A stretch of 64,000 bases of DNA, taken from the NCBI GenBank assembly GCA_964017155.1, contig OZ024862.1:1950170-2014169 (forward strand). Reading direction: 5' to 3'. Position 1 is the first letter of the stretch. Each line of letters opens with the position of its first letter. A model generated the notes under the pieces. That model did no database searches and had not been told where the DNA came from. It worked only from the letters and a program-made list of their open reading frames with translations. Shown one piece after another: positions 1 through 12,810 of this stretch. The position numbers were made by a program, and so were the translations under genes. Origin of the DNA: Oasisia sp. SBJ-2009 (Eukaryota > Annelida > Polychaeta > Sabellida > Siboglinidae).

Positions 1-338
1 GTGGAGTGGACACGTCCCGCTATACCACTAGCCAGTTGTTCAAGTCGGTTACTGTGTGGTTGCCAGGTCGGTCAGTTTAAAAACGGGTACAACAAGACTG
101 TCCATGCAGGCTTCTTCAGTATATGCGAAGAGTCCAGCAAATACGATGCTATGATAACTAGACGCTACTTCACATTCATCAAATGTTGCCACTTCGCGTG
201 CTTTGTTGAACAAAGAGATCAAGTATTGGATATGATATTTGGCGATCGCCAAATATCATATCCAATGCATCGACCTTTCAGGTTGTTGTTCGCGTCAGAC
301 AGTGTGTTGTCAAACTGCAATATACTGCCCTTGCGAAA
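1..338. other. Unassigned flank downstream of the pogo-like transposase
   Basis: No gene can be supported. The plus strand is open across this stretch, and one segment near 150-230 vaguely recalls a DDE transposase of piggyBac type, but no catalytic motif is visible. The minus strand continues the pogo-like transposase frame past a TAG stop without recognisable tail sequence. A perfect 42-bp palindrome lies at 225-266. Confidence 0.3.
225..266. repeat. Perfect 42-bp palindrome
   Basis: The two 21-bp arms are exact reverse complements with no spacer; the centre reads GGCGATCGCC. The next base pair outwards does not match, so the symmetry stops sharply. It could be the centre of a larger inverted duplication that has decayed, a hairpin-forming element end, or an assembly fold-back artefact. 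Confidence 0.95.
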
Positions 339-1328
339 CTAAGTGATTCTCCTTCCGGGATTGGCGGCCATCCAGCTGTCAGCCGCTGCGTTGTATGCAC
401 TCTTGAGGGATTTGAAATATGCCCTGTCCAGCGGCTGCAACTTGTGTGTGGTGTGCGGTGGCAGTGTGATCAAGGTAATGCCACGGCTCCTCGCGTACTC
501 AACCGCAGCCAGAGTCTTGTGACTGTGGTGGCCATCAAGGATCACGATTTGGGGACATCAAGTGCTGCATTTGTGAAACTGGCAAAATGTTCCAGCCACT
601 TAAGAAATAGGTCTGAGACTGTCCAGCCACTGGGACTGCAGTAGCCAACGGATTGACATGGCGCACCTGTCATCAGCGATTCCACCATTCTCTTTCTCGG
701 GAAAATAAACATTGGTGGCAGATATGTGCCGACCGTGTTCATCCCGCAAATGACGGTGATGTTAGCACCGCGCTCCCCGCTTGTCATCCTCCCCACCCGG
801 CGCACTCCTTTCGTGGCAACAATCTTGCCGGGCTTTTGAACATTAGTTATCCCGGTTTCATCCATATTCCAAATTCGTGCTGACGTGTACGTAGACATCT
901 CCAATTGTGATTTGTACCCATCTTGCCAAATCTTCGTGTCGCTTAAAGAATCCGCGTAACCAGTCGCGTCCTGCCAACTTCGTTTCGACAAAAAAATTGT
1001 GTTGCACACCCAGCTTCTCGGCGAGGTCGTAAGCCAGGCGTCTCACGTCAATAGTCGTCAATCCGTTAAGACATTTATCCATGTACGCAATGTGATCGCG
1101 CAGAATGCTCTCTGCTGCAGCCGGTAGCGCTATTTTCATTGGCCCAAGCGCAAGGGCACTCCGTGTTGCAACCCTGTTATCACGGTGTCTTCGCAACGTA
1201 CGAGCGAGCACGTGATATAGTCGACTGACTGTCTTCAATGGCTGCTCCTCCAAAGCTAGCAGTGCAGCTTTCAAAATCTCATCGCCATACGCACCCCGTT
1301 GCGTCTTCCGCTTGTATGTGCGAACCAT
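339..1328 (-). pseudogene. pogo-like (Tc1/mariner superfamily) DDE transposase, frameshifted
   Basis: The probable start is the ATG at 1328, which opens MVRTYKRKTQRGAYGDE, a typical pogo/jerky-type N terminus followed by an HTH region. A second frame (about 542-920) carries the first catalytic aspartate in WNMDETGI and the block GANITVICGMN. A third frame (339-550) carries the second aspartate in ILDGHHSH and the third in LPPHTTHKLQPLDRAYF. So all three DDD blocks are visible, but in separate frames. One frameshift lies near 890-915, where roughly 20-30 family residues also seem to be missing. Another is a single-base slip near 550 in a CCCC/AAA run. A TAG stop follows GRRIT at 339. Such transposases cut and paste DNA at TA targets. 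This copy is inactive. Family assignment is firm; terminal repeats were not found. Confidence 0.85.
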
Positions 1329-1480
1329 ATCTAAACAAAAATATTGCTCACTAAGCAAGTAATCACATAACATACAGGTTTGCAAACATGACGTCTCTAT
1401 ATATTATGAATGGCTTTCTACACTGTCCGTTTGAGCAGAACGTTTACATGTATTGTCAATTGTAACATAACAAAAGAGCT

Positions 1481-1559
1481 TTACTGCGTCCTATGCCTAT
1501 GGAATAATCTTACCAACTATATTTACTGCGTCCTATGGAATCATCTTACCAACTATATA
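1481..1559. repeat. Short tandem direct duplication (two ~38-bp copies)
   Basis: The motif TTTACTGCGTCCTATG followed by GGAAT[A/C]ATCTTACC occurs twice back to back. The first copy carries an extra CCTATG hexamer. A recent local duplication is the simplest reading. Confidence 0.85.
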
Positions 1560-1601
1560 AAACAAGTATATTTTGTGACCTAATCACGATTACTCGATTT
1601 A

Positions 1602-1639
1602 TGTGGGGCAAGACGCCCCTGGGGGCGTCTTGCTCCACA
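1602..1639. repeat. GC-rich inverted repeat (hairpin)
   Basis: Two 19-nt arms pair at 17 of 19 positions with no loop; the left arm begins TGTGGGGCAAGACGCCCC. A second GGGGG...CCCCC hairpin (GGGGGCTTCTTGCCCCC) follows directly at about 1646-1662. The pair stands out from AT-rich surroundings and may be the remains of a transposon end lying upstream of the pogo-like transposase. Confidence 0.8.
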
Positions 1640-4253
1640 AAGTCGGGGGGCTTCTTGCCCCCAGCATGCATGCTCTAAACAAATGTCAATTCCCGCGCTA
1701 ATCCTAATTATCGCCCATTTTCACAAAAGTGAATGAAGCTCTATAGACTACTATTAAATATAACAACAATTACACGGGGCTATGTTTAATCTCGTTGCTG
1801 TAGTAAAACTTTACAAACACACAACTATTACATCAAACATGTAATAAAGCATTAAATGCAAATATTTACTTACCGCGGTTTTTGCCAGCGTCTGTTTTTC
1901 CGTCAGAGTAGTCAATAGGTGGCAGCATTGTATTCGTTCAGCAGACACATATCTCAAACACGTAAAACTCACGTAATGCAGGGGGGGGGGGGGGTTGTTA
2001 CCCTACGAAGGCTCCATGCCCCACCCTACCCTACCATTAGATAAAATACTTCGTGCGTGATGTACTTGAAACGACTTTCCCTCTTTATCGGTGGGGCGTG
2101 TCGTTATATGAACTTTTAAAATGTACCATTTTATAATTATTTGTGGGCATTTGTTTTGCTTGTTTGGGGCTAGTAGTTGTCGAAGGCTAGCTGTTGGGCT
2201 TTAAAGTTGCATTCTGACTTCCGCCATGTTTAAAATACAATTTCCCAGTAAACCAGCATTCCCCATACACTATATATTGTTTTCCTCAACTACTTATCAA
2301 CTTATTTTCACATAATATGCCATTTTAAGATAAAAAGCAGCAAAAGACGAAAAATTGTTCCGGTGAGCCCATAGATATAAATAGAACACCCCAGTAGGAC
2401 AAGATCGCTCGTCCGCTATCAGTTGACACATGATACATTGAAGTCAACACGGCTGGTCACAGCCATGCAACCGCACGGCAGAAAGCCACTGCAGGCACTG
2501 CATATACATAGGACTGCACCAAGTTTTCTACATAATTATCACATTATTTATTTACTGATATCAGTTAGCCATTGTTTTTTAATTGTGTACAATGTGTTCA
2601 AACAGTTGCCTCACTAATATGCCAGTATGAAAAAAATCAACAGGCTTATACTTAGTATATAAGCAGTGTCTCACTGTGTGAGGGGTGAGTACAGCTTAGT
2701 AGTAGAACTAGTATAGAACTTGCCTATATAGTAGTATTTAATTCGTCATTCTACCAGATCCACAATTGTTGTGGTGTTTTACATACAAAAAAGTCATTTA
2801 AAAATCAACCAGCTGAAGTCCGTCCTCAGAAGACATTAGCGAGAACACCCACACCTATATAATTAATGTCAATTTCAAAGATTAAAAAACAGACCATGCA
2901 AAGTGGGTGAGAGAATAGCGAAAACAACAACAAAACAGCTGCCAACATTACTAACAACAACAGTAGTAGAAAAGATAGAAAGGTTGAAAAGTAGTAATGT
3001 TAAGATAGTCAACTAATTAATTATACTGTGTAAATAGTAATAACAATACATAAATAATATTAGGCAAACTACAACAACATAGCAGGGATGTCACAGTAAC
3101 AGGTTTCCTTAAAATGACCACAGTTTCCCTTTCATGTCCCCCTAAACATAATTAGTTTGGTCATTTCATGTATTATTGTTGGTCAATTTGCATATGACTG
3201 TACGTTTTAGAACTATTAATTTCCTAAATTAATGGCAGTGGAACATAACTATGTTCGCAGACTATAACATAATTAAGCTATATACTGTATAACCTGTGGA
3301 AAGAGACTCCGGATCCTGTTTTCTGTTGGTTGGTACAGTTATACGCTACACAGTAAATAACCGTACTTGCTACTTCACAATGACTGTTGTAGCCAGCATG
3401 TCCCCAAATGGATTAACGTTGCTCACACCAGTGTCAACCACCGAACTGTCCAGTGTGTTTGGGTTCTATATTTAATCCAGGTCACAGCCCTTCCCTTAAT
3501 GACTAAGCTAGAGGCTACATCCTATCCATCCCACTGGATTATTATTCACATTGCGAAGGAGCCACAGTGACCAATATTTAGATCCCTACCACAACACAGT
3601 GAACCAACTCCAAACATTAAACAGCTGGCCCTGCTGGCCTACTCCAGAAATTAATCATGAGCTGTCTTATCTAGGCCTAGGGCTAGGGGCACAGGGACAC
3701 ATATCCAAGTTAAACCAAAATCGTCTTACAGACTTTTTATCACATTTATTACATTGCTCAACAGTTCTATTTTGTATATCCAGCCAGTGTGTACGGCACT
3801 TTCTGCCGTGCAAGTGAATGGCAGCCAGTGGTCCACAGCGGCTTCAGTGCAGCTGGCCAGCTTGTCACTCTAGTCTATAGGGGAAAGATTAATGATCTAA
3901 CTATGTGGGTGAGCCTCACCAGTTAGAATTCTCTGATTGGTTTAGACCTCGATGAAGGGAATTCCAGTGAAAAGCGCTGTCAGGAAACCACACTAGGGCC
4001 ACATTAAAAGGCGGATCACAATTGGCAGACCGCACGGAAACGACATACCACATTCTGACATTCACAAAGATACCACCGCTCGATACGCTCCATGTTTACG
4101 GCATGTCCAGTTGCCCACATACAAACTATCGCTGGTTACGCGCCTGTACGGTCAATGGCTAAAACTTACCTTTACCTTTAAACCATGACAAAAGTTACAA
4201 GTTTGTGTCATAGTTTTGCATAAAAAATTACATACATACATCATAATATTTAC

Positions 4254-6429
4254 CGGCGAATCTCTTCTAGTGTATCATCTCCAAATTGATAGGTTTTATC
4301 AGCTGAATCAACTGCTTCTAATCACATTGGGTCGTCATCATAGGGGATTCTGCAACAATACAAATTTTATAATTTATATTATGCAAAAGTATTGAAGAAT
4401 ACATGTATGGAAAATCAGCTGGAAAAGTGAACTGCAACTGAAATACAAAATAAAATTGAAAGTTTGACAAAAGCTGTGTTAAGTGTACACAAATAAGAAT
4501 GGCCAGAATGGTTAAAAATCAATCAAACATGTTTTTACCATAGCTGGTCACGAAGAAATTCCATTCGCAATCCAGTCCAAAGTCATCACTGTAGTGACGA
4601 ATATTAGCAAATTCTTGAAAACAAATTACTGGGCTGCGGACCCATCACTGGATAAAAGCAGTATACATGTACATGTAAGTACTGTGACATAAATTGAAAA
4701 AATCTACCCATGGTAGAACTGTCACTAAATTACAATTGATACAACTTATATTTGTATGATAATTTTTTATAAATTTACTTGATATTTGTGTTATGTTTGC
4801 TTTATGTCTCGTAAACAGATCTATACCAGTTTTAATATGTACAGATTCATAAATGCGACAAACAGACATGCAAAACTCCCTGAAAATGTATACCGATATG
4901 CATATATATCTAATATTTATAAACATTACTAACAACATGTATGTTTAACTCAAAATCAGTGCTTGAAAACACGCTCGTAAGTGATATATTGATAAGTTTT
5001 TGGTACCAGTGGGTCCTCATTCTTCTTTCAAGAGACGGAAGCAATTTTGGAAGCATATTGAGAGTTACTTGTTTTTTATGTGTTTGATTTGGTTTATGCC
5101 CGGTAAACGTTTCATAAAAATATCTTCTAATCCACACTGACCGGTCGGAAGTTAATTTGCTAAGTTTTTAAGAAATATAAAAAATAGCACGTTGGGTATG
5201 TGTACATTCCTAATTAAGACAGTCAGGCATGTCATGTGGCTCTGATAATTCACAATGTTATGCATAGATATCAAACTGACACAACAGTTCATTGAACCAT
5301 CCATATTTAGCTTACAATCAATGTCTGAAAACCATCTCGTATATCATGAGCAATTTATTTTAAAAATTGGGGCACCCAGACGTATGCCATTTTTGTTGTG
5401 AAGGAACTCGGAAGGATATTGAGACTTACTAGTTATTTGAGCTATATGAATGAGCTTACACCTAGAAAAGGCTTTGTGACAATACAAGCTATGCCTCATT
5501 GAAATATTTGGGTTGGAAGTTGGTCATATTTTAAGAAATATAATAACATACCATTTTTCCATATCTATAGATTCATAATTAAGGTAACCAGATCTGCCAT
5601 ATTCCTCCGATTTGCACATTTAAATACCAAATATGTACAATTTATGTCTAACGTATTCGTGTATTCTGCTCACAATCAGGGTCTGAAAACCCTATCGCGA
5701 GTGATATTTTGAATAAATCATGATTTGTATCAACTTGCTGTACATTAACCGTACACTGTATTTATATTCCAATTGTATTTATGTAATCTCTATATTATAT
5801 AGATCATCTCAACACAATTTCACTGACACAGGCTCAAGATTGCAATATATTGACTAGTGAAATGTGAATAAAAAAAATTATTTTTAACAAGCTGTCAAAT
5901 GTCAAAGTGCCATAATTTGAAACCTATTTAAGCTAGAACGTTCAATTTTTTGATTCTTGCTAATCTTACCAAATGCAAAGCGGCAAAGCTTTCATCGTAC
6001 TGTATTAATTTATTTTCTGAACCATTCAAAAATAATCTATGACAAAGACTAAGTCTTAGTCTTAGTAGACGTCGATGACAGCAACCCATTTATGGAATTT
6101 TATTTGCGTTCACTCGGAATGACCCTAAATGGCCTAATACCGTCGACTAATTTAATAGCAAAACAATTTTGTCAGCTGGCACACGCAGTATTAAAACAAT
6201 GTGAAAATGGTTGAAGCCGAGTAATAACAGAGTACTAACCTGTCAATAAGACACTTGGCGAACGCTGCATCAGTTTTGATACCGGTCATTAGTCATTACT
6301 TCTGTCTGAATCCATAAACTCTTCGCCTATGTACACTTTTGCGGGCGGTTGATTTCGTTTCTGTTCTGCTTGTGCCCTTTTCTTTGCCGAGTCGGTGGCA
6401 TATTTCCGTGGGCGACCACGCATTGACAT
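4254..6429 (-). pseudogene. Two-exon gene fragment with AT-hook-like start (GRPRK), broken
   Basis: The upstream exon (6429-6240) starts MSMRGRPRKYATDSAKKR, then a lysine/arginine/glutamine-rich stretch and VYIGEEF, followed by a frame change. It resumes in another frame as GIKTDAAFAKCLID and ends at a GT donor (CAG|GTTAGT). A downstream exon (4349-4254) has a TTGCAG acceptor, reads PYDDDPM, then a TGA stop, then LEAVDSADKTYQFGDDTLEE, and ends at CG|GTAAAT. The first exon leaves two bases and the second begins with one, so the phases fit and an arginine is restored at the junction. Similar starts (KRAQAEQKRNQ...IGEEF...KTDAAFAKCL) are familiar from uncharacterised, probably transposon-linked animal proteins; the function is unknown. 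One frameshift plus one stop mark it as decayed. Confidence 0.5.
4640..5720. repeat. Diverged tandem repeat, unit about 360 bp
   Basis: The landmark TCTGAAAACC/TTGAAAACAC with TCGYRAGTGATAT recurs near 4950, 5311 and 5670. Each is followed by a related TTTATGCCCGGTAAAC-type block and a TTTTAAGAAATATAA block. Copies have diverged strongly by substitution and small indels, so this is an old array. It sits inside the intron of the pseudogene above. Confidence 0.6.
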
Positions 6430-6871
6430 TTCATATAAAAACGAGTTAAAATGCAAAAGCAAGTCGGATACGAAACACGCGTGTACAACGAACGTAAATA
6501 GAGGGATGCTATACTGCCTGGATGGGGGTCAAGGCCGATCTCGCGACATCATGTAATCATGCGGTATCACGTGAATAAGGCGAAGATAGTCTACCACATA
6601 AAACCAGTACGGTAGAAATCTTCAATATGAAAAAGACTATATATTAGGAGCCGCCTCAAAAATAATTTTTACGTTTTAACCAAAAACGAATTAAAACATG
6701 TGGAAAACCGAACCAGTATGTCACAGGGGATACTTGGTAGGTTTGCTTTTTCGTGAAATAGTCTGAAACGCGAGGAGCAAAAACAATCGAACTGATAATG
6801 GAGTTTTAAATAACTAGGGTATTGTTGCCTAGTGGCGCCTCTAGCGACTAACGTGGATATGTGGAACCGCT

Positions 6872-7035
6872 GTCGCGCTTACATTTTTCCGATCGTTAAA
6901 ACCGTTCCGATTGACGTTTCTGCGCATGCGCGTATCTAGGGGATAAACGTAAGCGCTACCTACGATGGTCGCGCTTACATTTTTCCGGTCGTTAAAAACG
7001 TTCCGATTGACGTTTCTGCGCATGCGCGCATCTAG
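6872..7035. repeat. Direct duplication of a CGCATGCGC-containing element
   Basis: GTCGCGCTTACATTTTTCCG, then a GTTAAAA block, GTTCCGATTGACG and TTTCTGCGCATGCGC appear twice, about 97 bp apart. The same module recurs inverted at 26,395-26,540 and in plus orientation at 44,811-44,885. It is therefore a dispersed repeat, perhaps the end of a DNA transposon. Confidence 0.75.
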
Positions 7036-8013
7036 AGGCGCGCGCGACAGTGCTAGCTAGTTACGATGGTTGTTGGTCACGTGTATTTGGGAGTTTGAGT
7101 GTTATAGCATGGACTAATTGGACCAGTGACAGCGGATAACAAAGCGCTGTCACTGGTTACGATTAATTGTGCTCGGATTTACTGCTACATCTTTAGTAAA
7201 TAAAAGTATAGTAGTTATTGCTTCGTATACAAAGATGTATTGTTTATTTATCCTTAATATTAATAGTAATTGGATGGATAAATAAATAGTTGCATCAAGT
7301 TTGGCATAACAAAGTTTTGTAATTTGTTGTGTGATAAGTGGCTTAAATTTGCATTTAACGCGTACACGGGAGGAAAATAATGACTTATACATTAACAATC
7401 TTTATATTATACTGACCGGTTTCCTCTAGTCTACGTTTAAATAATTACAGACATTACTGAAGTAACATGATATATATGTGTTACATTTATTAAAATAACA
7501 TCATGATCATCGTCTTACCTTCAGGAGTAAATGTGAAAAGATAATGTTAGTTATGTTCAGTGATGTTTTGTTGAAAAGAATCCATACTGATATTTTTTGT
7601 ATTCTGAATTTACTTCGTGAATAAGCCTGTAACAGTTGTGTGTAAGTGAAACATATTGATGTCCTCTATAAACAGCACATAATTTTATTGTTTTGATACT
7701 GGCCTTTAAAGTATAATATGAACATAACTGGACCCAGTACAATTCTTTGTGGTATAACTCATGTGGCCGCCATTACCTCTGAACTGGATTGATTAAGCAA
7801 ACACTGTTGCCTAGTTCATTATTGAAGCACAGTAGACACACAATCCTCATTCAATAACAATTTATTGTAAAAATTAAAATAATCCCAAATCCAATCTATC
7901 TTGCGTGGCTGTGGCTAAATTGATATACATGCTGTATATAAAAAAATCAATGAATTCTAGGGATAAAAAAATTAAAACATTCCTCTTAAAGGAAAATAAT
8001 TGTAGATCGTCTG
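7036..8013. other. AT-rich stretch, nothing identifiable
   Basis: No coding motif, RNA gene or clear repeat was recognised here. Confidence 0.5.
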
Positions 8014-8284
8014 TATAAAATGTTCAAGATCACATCACATAATGAGTAAAAATAAACATATATGCAACCAATCATGCATGCATATTTTAAAAACTGCAAC
8101 TAAAGTGGTTAGATTTCAGGATTCCACAAAAATGTATTATCAATTTGTTTTAAAGTGTCTTATGTTATTTATTTACTGCTAAAATTGAAACTGTTTATTT
8201 ACCTTTTGAAAAATATGCATGCATGATTGGTTGCATATAGGTTTATTTTTAGTCATTATGTGATGTGATCTTGAACATTTTATA
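8014..8284. mobile_element. MITE with ~70-bp terminal inverted repeats
   Basis: The left end begins TATAAAATGTTCAAGATCAC and the right end is its inverted copy ending at 8284. The arms stay paired with few mismatches through the ACCAATCATGCATGCATATTTT block, for about 70 bp. The loop is roughly 120 bp of AT-rich non-coding DNA. Its outer edge is 2 bp from the edge of the 8286-8800 repeat, and the inverted partner of that repeat (25,786-26,335) lacks it. TA at both ends suits Tc1/mariner-type mobilisation (inference). Confidence 0.8.
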
Positions 8285-8647
8285 ATCTGAGACATTATAT
8301 GAGCAGTGGCATGCACCACCCGGCAGTAGCCAAGCATGACAATGTCCAGAGAAAGGTACGCTCAGCAGCGCTGAAGCATACTTTAAAAGGTGTGTTCAAA
8401 AAGGCTAAATTCGAGTCGACGTAGTCAGTGGCAGTGCTGACTCAGGAGCTGAGTCCAGTTATAAGTAATAAGATTATCGACATCGTCAAACGTTCATCAC
8501 AAATAATAATAATTATTATATTAAGTAACGTTGTTATTTGCATCGGAATATAACTATTGGGTTGCATTAATTAAGTCGTTTATGTAGAGTAGAAATGATA
8601 CAGCAATGATAGGAGTGAGCCCTGCATTAGTGCATGGTCGTGTGTTT

Positions 8648-10554
<1,907 letters not shown>

Positions 10555-10610
10555 ATGGCGGTCTCATTGTAAACAGCTTTTTTTATGAATTTTTTAATGA
10601 ATTTCTATGC

Positions 10611-11397
10611 AACCTTCAAACTAACAGAGACTATAAACATTGCTCCATATTCTGCTTCACCGAGACATGGCTGGACGCCACCATTCCCGATTCTGCCGTG
10701 CAGCCCCCCGGACTAACTATCTATCGAAGTGACCGGTCTCGCGACGAGACTGGGAAGACTCGCGGAGGGGGTGTCTGCTTCCTAATTAATGATCGTTGGG
10801 CTACCGATGTCAAGATTTTGTCAAAAACGTGCTCTGTTGACATAGAAACCCTTACAATTGTCTGTCGGCTTTTCTACCTGCCCAGGGAGTTTTCCAGCAT
10901 AATTCTGACTGCCGTGTATATACCCCCCCAAGCTAACACAGATGCCGCCGTGATTCAACTGTCTGACATCGTCACGCAGGCTGAACTTTCTCAACCAGAC
11001 TCGTTTGTTATTGTGACGGGTGATTTTAATAAAGCCAATCCAAAGAAAGAGATGCCGAAGTTCATACAGCAGGTGACATGTGCAACTAGGGATGGTAGAA
11101 CTCTTGACCATTGTTACACAACCATCAAGGGTGCGTACCGTTCCATCCGTCGCGCACCACTCGGCCGCTCGGACCACGCCATGGTTTACCTGGTGCCGAC
11201 TTACAAACAGCAATTGAAACGTGTTAAGCCAACCGTGAAAACTGTGAAACAGTGGTCAGTGAATGCAATGGAGACACTTCGCGGCTGTTTTGAATGCACC
11301 GATTGGGGAGTATTCAAAGAGGCCACAGCCGACATTGACGAGTACACCGAAACAGTCAGTGATTACATCACCTTCTGCGAGGGCCTATGTTACAACC
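10611..11397 (+). mobile_element. LINE B, part 1: APE-type endonuclease domain
   Basis: A single open frame begins near 10,611 without a start codon, so the 5' end is truncated. Endonuclease motifs appear in order: CFTETWLD (catalytic Glu), GGGVCFLIND, VYIPPQAN, VTGDFNKAN (Asp/Asn), LDHCYTTIKGAYRS and GRSDHAMVYL (Ser-Asp-His). This domain nicks target DNA to prime reverse transcription. The frame runs to ITFCEGL, where the foldback-like element is inserted; it resumes at 16,985. The C-terminal stretch KPTVKTVKQWS is the usual linker towards the RT domain. Confidence 0.92.
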
Positions 11398-11615
11398 GAT
11401 AATGTAATAATCGCCCGTTAATGTAATAACTACCCGATAATGTAATAAAATCAACCGATAATGTAATAACTGCCTGATAATGTAATAAAATCAACCGATA
11501 ATGTAATAAACTTGCTACCCGATAATGTAATAATTTTCGCCCGTTAATGTAATAAACTCCTCTTACCTGATAATGTAATAACTTTCGCCCGTTAATGTAA
11601 TAACGTACATATTTC
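11398..11615. repeat. Tandem subrepeats of the left arm (10 copies)
   Basis: Ten TAATGTAATAA-centred units of about 19-27 bp, joined by CGCCCG, ACCCGA, CAACCGA or CCTGA spacers. The right arm holds the mirror series of ten at about 16,769-16,984. The same spacers occur in nearly the same order, so the arms were probably made identical when the element last moved. Confidence 0.9.
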
Positions 11616-12010
11616 ACGTAGGACTTAGTCGTTTTCGTGGATTTCATGTTGATTTCTTGCACTTAGTCAATTTTTCTGTCGCCTATTTCGCAATACTGCC
11701 GTGTTTACTAATGGGTAGTAGAATCTGTTTAGATTAAATCCAATATGTTGATTCCAAACCTGAAGTTAGATTTGTCAGGTCAGTATTTTGAATTATACAT
11801 TCTCGCACCACGTTATACATTCTCGCACCATTTACGAATGACCTTTCCATGCTATAATGTTAGGGTATCTAATGCCGCAGGCTTGGTGTTCGCCGGTTCG
11901 ATGCTAATTTGAAAGCCAGGTTAAGAAATGGTTGATTAAAGAATGTTTTATTAAGGTTTTATTACGTAGTTTGTTGACACTTTCGTGTCCACATATTCTC
12001 GTATGATGTA

Positions 12011-12147
12011 TTCTCGATCACATTATATATGCACACACATATTTGGCCTATTTCGTCTATTTTTCATCTATTATATATATATATATATATAATAGATGAA
12101 AAGTAGACGAAATAAGCCAAATATATGTGCATATATAATTGGATCGA

Positions 12148-12150
<3 letters not shown>
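12011..12150. repeat. 140-bp palindrome with TA core at the inner edge of the left arm
   Basis: TTCTCGATCACATTATATAT at 12,011 is mirrored by the inverse ending GGATCGAGAA at 12,150. The ~64-bp arms include TTTGGCCTATTTCGTC and TTTTCATCTATTATA and differ at a few sites. A degenerate further copy follows at about 12,195-12,230 after another TA run. Confidence 0.85.
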
Positions 12151-12199
<49 letters not shown>

Positions 12200-12276
12200 G
12201 ATGAAAAATATATGAAATAGGCCAAATGGCCAAACTACACAAGATATCACTTATATGACCTTTGTCATTTTATTTA

Positions 12277-12358
<82 letters not shown>
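12149..12358. repeat. (TA)n microsatellites
   Basis: Two runs of pure TA, at about 12,149-12,196 and 12,279-12,357, with a short non-repeat segment between them. Confidence 0.95.
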
Positions 12359-12361
<3 letters not shown>

Positions 12362-12569
12362 TTTATGTGTTGGTATATGAAAAGAGAAACTAGCAGTGAG
12401 GAGAAGAATTCCCATTTTGCGATGAGTAGCCTGCTATGGCGTCCTAGTGTAATACCTTTGCACCCACAAGTCCGCGCTTTATGGTAGTCTACCCCAACGT
12501 CCGATCTATCTTAACAATGCCGAATATGAGTAGTCTACCATAAAGAGTGGACGTAAAGTACGCAGAAAA

Positions 12570-12804
12570 ATGTGGGAACGCTTTCGGCACGCAGACGTGA
12601 TAATGGAAAGACACCAAAAAACACCGCGGGAACGAGAACACGTGGTCGTGGTCTTGGGAGGCGGGAAAACATTAGTATATAAAGATGTTGGCGAGCAATT
12701 CCAGTATTGGCGAGCTACTCCATACATATCTTCACGTCAGCGATGTAGGAAAGAGAGCAAGTTACACGAAAAAAAACAAAGAGAAGAACAATTTCCATTC
12801 GAAG
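12570..12804 (+). CDS. Candidate coding exon of the foldback-like element, unknown product
   Basis: A frame from an ATG at 12,570 (also open upstream) encodes 78 residues rich in Arg, Lys, Glu and Gln: MWERFRHADVIMERHQ, then HVVVVLGGGKTLVYKDVGE and a basic coiled-coil-like tail KESKLHEKKQREEQ. It ends exactly at a strong donor, GAAG|GTGAGT. GGGKT only loosely resembles a P-loop. A TATATAAA sequence lies inside the frame. No family is recognised and no partner exon was found, so this is a candidate only. Confidence 0.3.
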
Positions 12805-12810
12805 GTGAGT

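Larger units (their letters stand above)
1329..4253. other. AT-rich stretch without supported genes
   Basis: No coding region can be supported. It holds a short tandem duplication (1481-1559), a GC-rich hairpin (1602-1639), a run of 14 G at 1981-1994 followed by CCCTACC-like repeats, and otherwise AT-rich DNA. Short open frames at 3367-3817 lack any recognisable domain. Confidence 0.6.

Noticed and set aside
1..342. Possible piggyBac-type transposase on the plus strand
   Set aside because: Only a weak local resemblance (about residues 50-75), no catalytic motif, and the palindrome interrupts the region.
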